Below, piece by piece: positions 6,269-11,366 of a stretch of 11,467 nucleotides of DNA (positions within the stretch are counted from its first letter, which is position 1; each line of letters starts with the position of its first letter). Made by a program: the position numbers and the translations under genes. The notes beneath the pieces are model-generated. The model was not told the origin of the DNA and searched no databases. It saw only the letters and a list, made by a program, of their open reading frames with translations. Source of the DNA: Minisyncoccota bacterium. Its GTDB lineage: Bacteria; Patescibacteriota; Minisyncoccia; Phycocordibacterales; GCA-2747955. Location: the NCBI GenBank assembly GCA_938010795.1, contig CALLVB010000032.1:1-11467 (forward strand), read 5' to 3'.

Positions 6269-6277
6269 ATTATATCA
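6269..6277 (-). promoter_or_regulatory. Extended -10 promoter of the two mini membrane genes
   Basis: Minus-strand TGA-TATAAT (6277-6269), a perfect -10 with TG extension, ends 8 nt before the ATG at 6260. It lies in the gap after trmD, so the pair can be transcribed apart from trmD. Confidence 0.6.
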
Positions 6278-6279
6278 TC

Positions 6280-6945
6280 TTAGTTTTCTTCTCGCCACTT
6301 ATCGATGTCTTTATGATTACCTGATAACAATACTCCGGGTACCTGATACCTCTTCCCTTTGTGGGTAAAAACTTCTGGGCGTGTATAGTATTTAGTGGAT
6401 GCAATCCTGGTCTCCTCTCTTGAGTCAGCATCACCTAAAACACCTGGTAATTGCCTTGTAATTGAATCTATCATAATAAGAGCTGGTAATTCCCCTCCTG
6501 TAAGCACATAATCACCTACAGAGACTTTTACTCCTGGGAATACTTCTTCAACACGAGTATCAATACCTTCATAACGACCACAAATTAAGACGAGATGCTT
6601 CAGTTTTTTCTCTTGATATGTTTGAGCAAACTCTTGCGCCATTTCTGTGGTAAATTTTTCTCCTCTTGGTGCAAAGTGAACGATTTCGACATGCTTTTTC
6701 CTACCTACCGCTTTTTGTATCGCTTTAATAACAGGTTCAGGTCGAATCACCATTCCTGGTCCACCTCCATATGGTTTATCATCAACTCTTTGCTTGAGAG
6801 CACCTTTTCTCGACATCTTGGTGAAATCCATAGGATTATAAAACGAAATAGTGATGAGTTTATTTTTTTGGGCACGTCTTAAAATAGACTCAGCTACATA
6901 GCCCTTCATGCTTTCTGGAAATAACGTGACGATGTGATAATGCAT
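6280..6945 (-). CDS. trmD: tRNA (guanine37-N1)-methyltransferase
   Basis: SPOUT-class enzyme that uses S-adenosylmethionine to methylate G37 next to the anticodon, preventing +1 frameshifting. 221 aa from the ATG chosen; the in-frame start 48 nt upstream would overlap the preceding gene and adds residues not typical of the family. Motifs: HIVTLFPE (4-11), KPYGGGPGMV (57-66), LVLICGRYEGIDTRV (118-132) and the trefoil-knot SAM site SVGDYVLTGGELPALIMIDSITRQLPGVLG (142-171), then YTRPEVF and VPGVLLSGNH (203-211). The protein ends at DKWREEN, lacking about 20 or more C-terminal residues usual in E. coli-type enzymes. The linker reads DADSREETRI, where most homologues have an Asp just before Ser-Phe; see findings. 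It lies 13 nt downstream of the MerT-like gene, with no SD. Confidence 0.95.
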   Translation of the reverse strand: MHYHIVTLFPESMKGYVAESILRRAQKNKLITISFYNPMDFTKMSRKGALKQRVDDKPYGGGPGMVIRPEPVIKAIQKAVGRKKHVEIVHFAPRGEKFTTEMAQEFAQTYQEKKLKHLVLICGRYEGIDTRVEEVFPGVKVSVGDYVLTGGELPALIMIDSITRQLPGVLGDADSREETRIASTKYYTRPEVFTHKGKRYQVPGVLLSGNHKDIDKWREEN

Positions 6946-6958
6946 AGTAATATATTTT

Positions 6959-7321
6959 TTATAAGTAACAGGAACCAACCCCCGTGAGTGCACATAATAA
7001 CGGAACTACTAACGTAAGGAAAATAACGTAGAAACCAAGTGCAAATACAAAAGTCTGCAACGTTATATAAAACACCATCGCTTTATGTGTTATAAAGTCA
7101 TCTTTTGTTCTCACTCCTTGTTTATAAAAATATAATAGCAAAGAGACTATAAGTAGAGCCACCGCAAGACCCCTCAATGCAATGACGTGTTCAATAAAAA
7201 TATTCTCAGCAAAAGAAATACCCAACAGTGCCAAAGCTGGTAGAGTTAGACAACACGAGGAGGCCAACACTGCTGGAGCCAATGAAAGTTTAAGTGCGGA
7301 CATAGACTGATTCTTGTTCAT
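6959..7321 (-). CDS. MerT-like small membrane protein with Cys pair
   Basis: A 120-aa protein with about three membrane helices (roughly 12-36, 48-66, 83-110). The first helix contains a Cys-Cys pair (23-24, in LASSCCLTLPALALLG), with further Cys at 110 and 118. The CC pair in helix one followed by a GISF-like turn is the layout of MerT-type mercuric ion transporters, but no mer operon genes are present, so metal specificity is not established; it may handle another soft metal or have a redox role. The start was set at MNKNQ because an extended -10 (TGGTAAAAT) ends 7 nt before it; a longer in-frame start would lie inside the terminator at 7348-7369. It occupies the place between khpA and trmD where rimM is common in other bacteria. 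Confidence 0.55.
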   Translation of the reverse strand: MNKNQSMSALKLSLAPAVLASSCCLTLPALALLGISFAENIFIEHVIALRGLAVALLIVSLLLYFYKQGVRTKDDFITHKAMVFYITLQTFVFALGFYVIFLTLVVPLLCALTGVGSCYL

Positions 7322-7328
7322 AATACTT

Positions 7329-7337
7329 ATTTTACCA
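7329..7337 (-). promoter_or_regulatory. Extended -10 promoter of the MerT-like gene and trmD
   Basis: Minus-strand TGG-TAAAAT (7337-7329) ends 7 nt before the ATG at 7321, again a leaderless geometry. It lies just downstream of the khpA terminator, making this gene and probably trmD one unit. Confidence 0.55.
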
Positions 7338-7343
7338 TCAAAT

Positions 7344-7369
7344 AAAAACAGCACACTTTCGTGTACTGT
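7344..7369 (-). terminator. Terminator of khpA
   Basis: On the minus strand a 9-bp stem (7369-7361 with 7356-7348) closed by a GAAA tetraloop is followed by TTTTTAT. The single non-Watson-Crick position is a T-G wobble on the minus strand but a C-A mismatch on the plus strand, which supports minus-strand use. Confidence 0.85.
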
Positions 7370-7415
7370 CTTTTTCTGCAGTAATGAATGTGAACGATCA
7401 GCCCATAAATTAATT

Positions 7416-7667
7416 TTAATTTTCAGGTTCGTTTATTTTGAGGTTAACGCGTGCTTCGTTCTTCATCCCAACAACACGTAGTAGTGTTCTTATTGCTTTG
7501 GCGGTATTACCCATCTTGCCAATAATTTGACCCATATCGTCTGGATGAACAGACAGAGTCAATAACACTCCCATTTCGTCAACTTTACGTTTAATGACTA
7601 CATCTTCAGGATGATTAACCAAACCTCTGACGATGTACTCAAGAAACTCATGATCGTTTTGTATCAT
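7416..7667 (-). CDS. khpA: KH-domain RNA-binding protein KhpA (YlqC family)
   Basis: Small single-KH RNA chaperone; family members bind many RNAs, often with KhpB. 83 aa, the usual length. The KH signature IIGKMGNTAKAIRTLLR (48-64) contains the GxxG loop GKMG (50-53). The N-terminus DHEFLEYIVRGLVNHPEDVVIKRKVDEMG (5-33) matches the family opening. In many bacteria it lies between rpsP and rimM-trmD; here it precedes the MerT-like gene and trmD on the same strand, a partial remnant of that order, but a terminator separates them. No SD; a weak promoter may lie in the short tandem repeat upstream (7677-7701). Confidence 0.92.
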   Translation of the reverse strand: MIQNDHEFLEYIVRGLVNHPEDVVIKRKVDEMGVLLTLSVHPDDMGQIIGKMGNTAKAIRTLLRVVGMKNEARVNLKINEPEN

Positions 7668-7676
7668 ATCTTAATT

Positions 7677-7701
7677 GATCTATTACTAGATCTATTAACT
7701 A
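7677..7701. repeat. Short tandem repeat in the khpA upstream region
   Basis: GATCTATTACTA (7677-7688) is followed directly by GATCTATTAACTA (7689-7701), two near-identical units. Read on the minus strand the region holds TAGTAAT and a TTTGCT about 17 bp upstream, a possible weak promoter for khpA. Confidence 0.45.
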
Positions 7702-7741
7702 TGGTAGCAAATCATGACGAATGTACAAATAGTGATGTTGA

Positions 7742-8785
7742 TTACTTTTGTAACACTTTTTGCTTAATTTTCTTCCCAATCTTGAAAAAGATCATGAAGA
7801 CCACAACTGCTAGGATTATATATCCAGCAAGTGAAAGAATGATTCCTGGTAACGCAAAGATGAATCCAATTAACGAGTTGATAATATTTACCATATCTTG
7901 TAAGAAACTCTGGAATCCGGCTTTAATCTCTTGTAGTGGGCTCCATACGATACCAAATACTTCAATGTCTTCCTCTGCCGTAAGTGAGACAGTAATGGTT
8001 GAGAGTGTGATCTGATTAGAAAGCCTATTGAGTTGACCCTGCATTCGTTCAATCTCTCCCCTTGTTTGATTAAGGTATTGTGTAACTTTCAAAATATCTT
8101 CAATTTTCGAAGCACGACTAAGCAAGGATAGATATTGCTCTTCCTCAGCCTCTTTGTTTGTAATTCGCGCTTGTAAGTCAGAATATTGTTCTGTCACGTC
8201 ATTTCCAGATGCATTCTCATTTTGAACCTTAAGAGCAAATCCTTTGAATGACTGCATTGCCTGGTCAAAAGAATCTGCTGGTACACGAATAGTTAATGAT
8301 CCTGACCTATACACAGACTCTCTCACTTCCCTATATTGATTATCATATGGCCTGTGTGTATTTTCATAAAAGTTAGCGTGTGAAATAAAACCATCGAGTT
8401 TATCTACCTCAGTCTCAATAGATATCCTAGCAGTATCTATATCTTTGACTATCAGAGAGAGTGACCCGTTCTTAATCACCTGTCTATCTATAGATTCATC
8501 GTACTCAGCTTCATTTTGTGGCTCAACTGGAATGTTTGGGTATGCAAAATCACTACTTACCGCCTTGCTGAGTGATAATCCAGCAGCTCTTGTTTCTACT
8601 GCATATGATTCCTCGACATACTCACTATCAGTTACGTAGCGTTGATTACTCGAAGTAAGGTCGATACCATCACCTCTATTTACAAATAACAGTACAACAA
8701 GGATACAGATTCCAACAACAATGAGGGACTCTCTGTGTTTGTTTACAAATTGGTTTGATACTATGTTCTGAATTACGTTTTTCAT
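7742..8785 (-). CDS. DUF4349 membrane protein
   Basis: Predicted envelope protein of unknown function. 347 aa: N-terminal membrane anchor (about 20-36), a low-complexity extracytoplasmic linker, the DUF4349 domain (about 100-275), and a C-terminal hydrophobic hairpin (about 300-335) followed by a basic tail (KIGKKIKQKVLQK). Domain hallmarks are SGSLTIRVPADSFDQAM, NDVTEQYSDLQARI, a coiled-coil helix with EDILKVTQYLNQTRGEIERMQGQLNRL, and the closing STITVSL. Two anchors with the domain between suggest most of the protein faces outside. There is no SD; AT-rich sequence TATTTA lies 7 nt before the ATG but is a poor -10. It is divergent from the 225-aa gene. Confidence 0.88.
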   Translation of the reverse strand: MKNVIQNIVSNQFVNKHRESLIVVGICILVVLLFVNRGDGIDLTSSNQRYVTDSEYVEESYAVETRAAGLSLSKAVSSDFAYPNIPVEPQNEAEYDESIDRQVIKNGSLSLIVKDIDTARISIETEVDKLDGFISHANFYENTHRPYDNQYREVRESVYRSGSLTIRVPADSFDQAMQSFKGFALKVQNENASGNDVTEQYSDLQARITNKEAEEEQYLSLLSRASKIEDILKVTQYLNQTRGEIERMQGQLNRLSNQITLSTITVSLTAEEDIEVFGIVWSPLQEIKAGFQSFLQDMVNIINSLIGFIFALPGIILSLAGYIILAVVVFMIFFKIGKKIKQKVLQK

Positions 8786-8846
8786 GGTTGTTTAAATACA
8801 ATGCTTTATAATGTAATAATTCTAACACGCTCTTAATGTAAGAAAT

Positions 8847-9524
8847 ATGAACATCATTAGTTTAATTACCAAACGATCAATACGTGAATCAGATCCTAAA
8901 CGACAAGTGAAGATGTTTTTTACTTCTCGTGATTTTATTCCTGGCGACGTTATAGAAATTATTGATGGAAACAAGAAAGCTGCTGCCTTTGTACAATTAA
9001 ATGAACCTGCTTCAAATTATAAGCAGGCAATACGTACAGGTGAGCTTGATTTACCTAGGTTAAAACTGTCAAAGACAGGTGATTATAAAGATGGAGGAGT
9101 CATCACTTCGTATAATCACGATACGTTTCAGACATACATCACAGACACATCCCTTGCTCAAAAAACCAATGATACATTCCTTAAAGACTTCTTTCCAAAA
9201 AAACGTACACCTATAAAAACCCAAAAAAGAAAGGTATCTAAAGCAGACTCGTTCTCTTCCCTCTCTGTGAATAAGTACTTTGGACAAAAAGCAGATCATC
9301 CAACTGAAATGCATGAGTTAGTTGACATCATTCGAAAATATTTTGGTGAGAATGCTAGGTATGGACAAGGTTCGTTTTCTTATTATCTAGGTTTTTTTAA
9401 AAAGATACCCAATTACATGATTAGTCAGATGTTTGCAGAGGCAAAAAATTCACCAAAAGACAGAGACGGTCAGAAAAAAATATTTTGGTGGAAAGTTGGT
9501 CAGTACGTAAAGAAAGAAAAATAA
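8847..9524 (+). CDS. Unrecognised 225-aa basic protein
   Basis: Not recognised. The N-terminal part (about 20-65, MFFTSRDFIPGDVIEIIDGNKKAAAFVQLNEP) looks like a small beta-barrel, reminiscent of PUA/ASCH-type folds but without a diagnostic motif. A Lys-rich linker follows (about 112-135, KKRTPIKTQKRKVSK). The C-terminal module (about 150-225) is helical and aromatic: HELVDIIRKYFG, GQGSFSYYLGFFKKIP, KKIFWWKVGQYVKKEK. The high positive charge and aromatic helices suggest nucleic-acid binding; the C-terminal layout recalls replisome-organiser or DnaD-like helices but this is only an impression. No membrane segment. The start has no SD and no close -10; a TATAAT at 8807-8812 would give a leader of about 27 nt. 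It precedes def on the same strand. Confidence 0.72.
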   Translation: MNIISLITKRSIRESDPKRQVKMFFTSRDFIPGDVIEIIDGNKKAAAFVQLNEPASNYKQAIRTGELDLPRLKLSKTGDYKDGGVITSYNHDTFQTYITDTSLAQKTNDTFLKDFFPKKRTPIKTQKRKVSKADSFSSLSVNKYFGQKADHPTEMHELVDIIRKYFGENARYGQGSFSYYLGFFKKIPNYMISQMFAEAKNSPKDRDGQKKIFWWKVGQYVKKEK

Positions 9525-9528
9525 CGCG

Positions 9529-9537
9529 TGATATAAT
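9529..9537 (+). promoter_or_regulatory. Extended -10 promoter of def-fmt
   Basis: TGA-TATAAT (9529-9537), a perfect -10 with TG extension, ends 10 nt before the def ATG (9548), predicting a leader of 3-4 nt. It is identical to the element before the mini membrane genes. Confidence 0.6.
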
Positions 9538-9547
9538 CTCCGTACGT

Positions 9548-10093
9548 ATGACTATTCCCGAAATTGTCCAGAAAGGAACAGAAAATCTACACAAGCAAGC
9601 TGAACTTGTTCCTGTGTCTGATATCACTTCACCTAAGATCAAACAAGTAATTGCTAACATGAAAGCTGCCTTGGCTGGCGAACCAGATGGTGTTGCCATC
9701 GCAGCACCACAAATTAACATATCTCTGAGAATATTCGTTGTTGCTGGTTTTGTATTTGAAAAAGGTCATCCTGATGTGGCATATATTAATCCTGAGTTTG
9801 TAAAGAAATCTAAGAAGACTGAGCTTATGGACGAAGGGTGTCTATCCGTGCGATACATGTACGGAAAGGTTAAACGACATACCAACGTCACCCTTAAGGC
9901 TTATAACGAGTCAGGAGAGCTTGTTGAGCGAGGCGCGGGAGGGTTACTTGCTCACATATTTCAACACGAGTCAGACCATCTTGAAGGAGTCCTCTTTGTA
10001 GATAAAGCTGATACCACTGAGATGATGAGTGAGAAAGAAATTAAAGAATTAAATAAAAAGCGAGATGATGCAAAAAATAAACTCACAGACTAA
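9548..10093 (+). CDS. def: Peptide deformylase
   Basis: Metalloenzyme that removes the formyl group from the N-terminal Met of nascent proteins. 181 aa. The three family motifs are present: motif I GVAIAAPQ (48-55), motif II EGCLS (96-100, metal ligand Cys98) and motif III HIFQHESDHLEG (136-147, HExxH with His140, Glu141, His144). Motif I has Ala where most enzymes have the second Gly (GxGxAAxQ). A Lys/Glu-rich helical C-terminal tail (158-181) follows. The ATG was chosen because it places the TATAAT promoter upstream and gives a normal N-terminus (MTIPEIVQKG); an in-frame TTG at 9485 lies within the preceding gene. It overlaps fmt by 29 nt. Confidence 0.94.
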   Translation: MTIPEIVQKGTENLHKQAELVPVSDITSPKIKQVIANMKAALAGEPDGVAIAAPQINISLRIFVVAGFVFEKGHPDVAYINPEFVKKSKKTELMDEGCLSVRYMYGKVKRHTNVTLKAYNESGELVERGAGGLLAHIFQHESDHLEGVLFVDKADTTEMMSEKEIKELNKKRDDAKNKLTD

Positions 10094-10919
10094 TCAAGCA
10101 ATTCCAAATTTTGTTTTTTTTGGTGGCCCAGAAATTTCAGTTGACTTTTTAGATGAACTTACAAAAGAAGGAATACTCCCCTCTCTTATTGTGACCACAC
10201 CGGACAAACCTGCTGGTAGAAAACTTGTACTTACTTCCCCTCCACTTAAATTATGGGCTGATGAGCATGATATTCCTGTGATACAACCACAGAGTCTCAA
10301 AAAGGATTTTGATAGCACTTCTCTTAAAAACTTTGATCTATTCGTGGTAGTTGCGTACGGAAAAATTATTCCGCAGTCATTATTAGATATTCCCCAATAT
10401 GGATCTATTAACTTGCACCCATCACTGCTACCTTTATATCGTGGTCCCTCACCCATTCAGTCAGCAATGCTCGCAGATGACAAAGAGACAGGCCTTTCAC
10501 TGATGCTCTTAGATGCTGAGATGGATCACGGTCCTATCATAGGTCAAAAAACTATTGTGATAGATGAATGGAAGAAAAATAGAGACATGGAGTACTGGTT
10601 TGCAACAGAAGGTGCGCAATTCTTTATGGAGATCGTGCCTCTTTACCTAGAACATGGAATATCATCAGAACAAGATCACGCAAAAGCTACAGAATGTATA
10701 AAGTATGAGAAGTCTGATATGGAAATAGATCCTAGAAACCCACGATTATCGTATCTCACCTACTGTGCATTTGATAAACCATTTTTCTTTATGGGTGATC
10801 TGAGAGTAATTGTCAGTAAAGCAGTATGGGAAAAAGACGATTTTAAGATACAAAAAGTGATCCCTGCTGGCAAAAAAGAACAAGACTGGGAGGTGTTTAA
10901 GGAATCTCGACAGTCCTAA
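10065..10919 (+). CDS. fmt: Methionyl-tRNA formyltransferase
   Basis: Transfers a formyl group from 10-formyltetrahydrofolate to Met-tRNA(fMet). 284 aa, shorter than the usual 310-315. The N-terminal Rossmann domain shows FVFFGGPEIS (16-25) and PDKPAGRK (46-53). The catalytic triad is Asn116, His118 (in SINLHPSLLP) and Asp154 (in MDHGPI), with the same spacing as E. coli N106/H108/D144. The C-terminal domain is compact: it keeps the final PAGKK...FKESR segment but lacks the middle strand pair. Two adjacent ATGs (10065, 10068) are possible starts; the gene begins inside def, so it is translationally coupled. The def-fmt order is a classic functional pairing. Confidence 0.94.
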   Translation: MMQKINSQTNQAIPNFVFFGGPEISVDFLDELTKEGILPSLIVTTPDKPAGRKLVLTSPPLKLWADEHDIPVIQPQSLKKDFDSTSLKNFDLFVVVAYGKIIPQSLLDIPQYGSINLHPSLLPLYRGPSPIQSAMLADDKETGLSLMLLDAEMDHGPIIGQKTIVIDEWKKNRDMEYWFATEGAQFFMEIVPLYLEHGISSEQDHAKATECIKYEKSDMEIDPRNPRLSYLTYCAFDKPFFFMGDLRVIVSKAVWEKDDFKIQKVIPAGKKEQDWEVFKESRQS

Positions 10920-10935
10920 TTAAGTGTGATATTCT
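10907..10935 (+). promoter_or_regulatory. Promoter for the 10942-11071 RNA
   Basis: TCGACA (10907-10912, within the last fmt codons), 17 bp, TATTCT (10930-10935) preceded by TGA as an extended -10. The predicted start is near 10942. Confidence 0.5.
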
Positions 10936-10941
10936 GAGTAT

Positions 10942-11071
10942 TCAGTACCGAAAGCACTGTGCTGTGATTCAGCAGAAATCGTCTATAACTTCTGTTATAG
11001 ACAAGTAAATTTCTTTCCCAAATTAAATTTCTTTCCCAATTTCTCTTTTTGAATTACAGCACAGTGTTTTT
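10942..11071 (+). ncRNA. Candidate 130-nt structured small RNA downstream of fmt
   Basis: A 16-bp closing helix joins 10955-10970 (CACTGTGCTGTGATTC) with 11051-11066 and is followed directly by TTTTTG, so it doubles as a terminator. Within it lie a perfect 9-bp hairpin (10981-10989/10994-11002, loop TTCT) and a predicted single-stranded stretch with two copies of an 18-nt pyrimidine-rich repeat. One pair in the closing helix is G-U on the plus strand but C-A on the minus strand, which supports plus-strand RNA. A promoter-like element precedes it. It could alternatively be only the 3' UTR and terminator of fmt; the loop of about 80 nt is very long for that. Confidence 0.5.
11006..11041 (+). 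repeat. 18-nt tandem repeat inside the candidate RNA
   Basis: TAAATTTCTTTCCCAAAT (11006-11023) is followed at once by a second copy (11024-11041) differing at one base. The core TTTCTTTCCC is pyrimidine-only and predicted unpaired, so it could base-pair with purine-rich targets or bind a protein. Confidence 0.85.
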
Positions 11072-11085
11072 GTATATAAAAACTA

Positions 11086-11113
11086 TTGATTTTATTAATA
11101 TACTTGTTAGAAT
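11086..11113 (+). promoter_or_regulatory. Promoter of the tRNA-Glu transcript
   Basis: TTGATT (11086-11091), 16 bp, TAGAAT (11108-11113) preceded by TGT as an extended -10. The predicted start near 11120 gives a leader of about 124 nt before the tRNA. A short palindrome (TCCTTAAAGGA) lies just after the start. Confidence 0.55.
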
Positions 11114-11135
11114 ATCGCGCATACTCCTTAAAGGA

Positions 11136-11202
11136 ATATATTTGGTCACACAGTCTCACGCAAGTAAGACAAAAGCGACATCAGGCTAAACCTGATTGGG
11201 AC
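11136..11202 (+). ncRNA. tRNA-like element in the tRNA-Glu leader (relic or structured leader)
   Basis: The 12-mer ATATATTTGGTC occurs here (11136-11147) and exactly 100 bp later at the tRNA-Glu 5' end (11236-11247). After it the sequence follows the tRNA 5' half: GTCT...GAC D-arm-like stem (11153-11170, GCAA loop, one mismatch) and GACATCAGG (11177-11185), also present in the tRNA. It folds as a three-way junction: GTCACA (11145-11150) with TGGGAC (11197-11202, one mismatch), the D-like hairpin, and ATCAGG/CCTGAT with a CTAAA loop. No T-arm is present, so it is not a working tRNA by normal criteria. A decayed duplicate of tRNA-Glu is the simplest reading. Confidence 0.4.
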
Positions 11203-11243
11203 AGTCTAGAAAATAACTAGTTTCGCATTACAATTATATATTT

Positions 11244-11315
11244 GGTCCCATCGTCTAACGGCTAGGACATCAGGTTTTCATCCTGGAAATCGGGGTTCGA
11301 TTCCCCGTGGGATCA
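11244..11315 (+). tRNA. tRNA-Glu, anticodon UUC
   Basis: A complete 72-nt cloverleaf. Acceptor GGTCCCA (11244-11250) pairs with TGGGATC (11308-11314); D-stem GTCT/GGAC; anticodon stem TCAGG/CCTGG with loop TTTTCAT giving anticodon TTC; T-arm CGGGG-TTCGATT-CCCCG. The discriminator is A (11315) and the following bases are CAA, so the 3' CCA is not encoded and must be added by CCA-transferase. Glu identity follows from the anticodon and overall similarity to bacterial tRNA-Glu. Confidence 0.96.
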
Positions 11316-11330
11316 CAAATTTAAGAAAAC

Positions 11331-11350
11331 ACCGCGTATGCGGTTTTTTC
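11331..11350 (+). terminator. Terminator of the tRNA-Glu transcript
   Basis: ACCGC (11331-11335) and GCGGT (11340-11344) form a short stem with GTAT loop, followed by TTTTTC, 15 nt after the tRNA end. Confidence 0.75.
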
Positions 11351-11366
11351 TGTAAAATTTGTAGAA

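Noticed and set aside
7322..7354. Longer start for the MerT-like protein at 7354
   Set aside because: It lies inside the khpA terminator hairpin and upstream of the extended -10; the residues added are not typical of the family.
9485..9547. TTG start for def within the 225-aa gene
   Set aside because: It adds a 21-residue tail foreign to deformylases and sits upstream of the TATAAT element; the ATG at 9548 gives a normal N-terminus.
11114..11243. A known riboswitch class in the tRNA-Glu leader
   Set aside because: I compared by eye with the consensus of common classes (c-di-GMP, THF, ZTP, purine, glnA) and found no matching core; a T-box is also unlikely since no synthetase gene follows.
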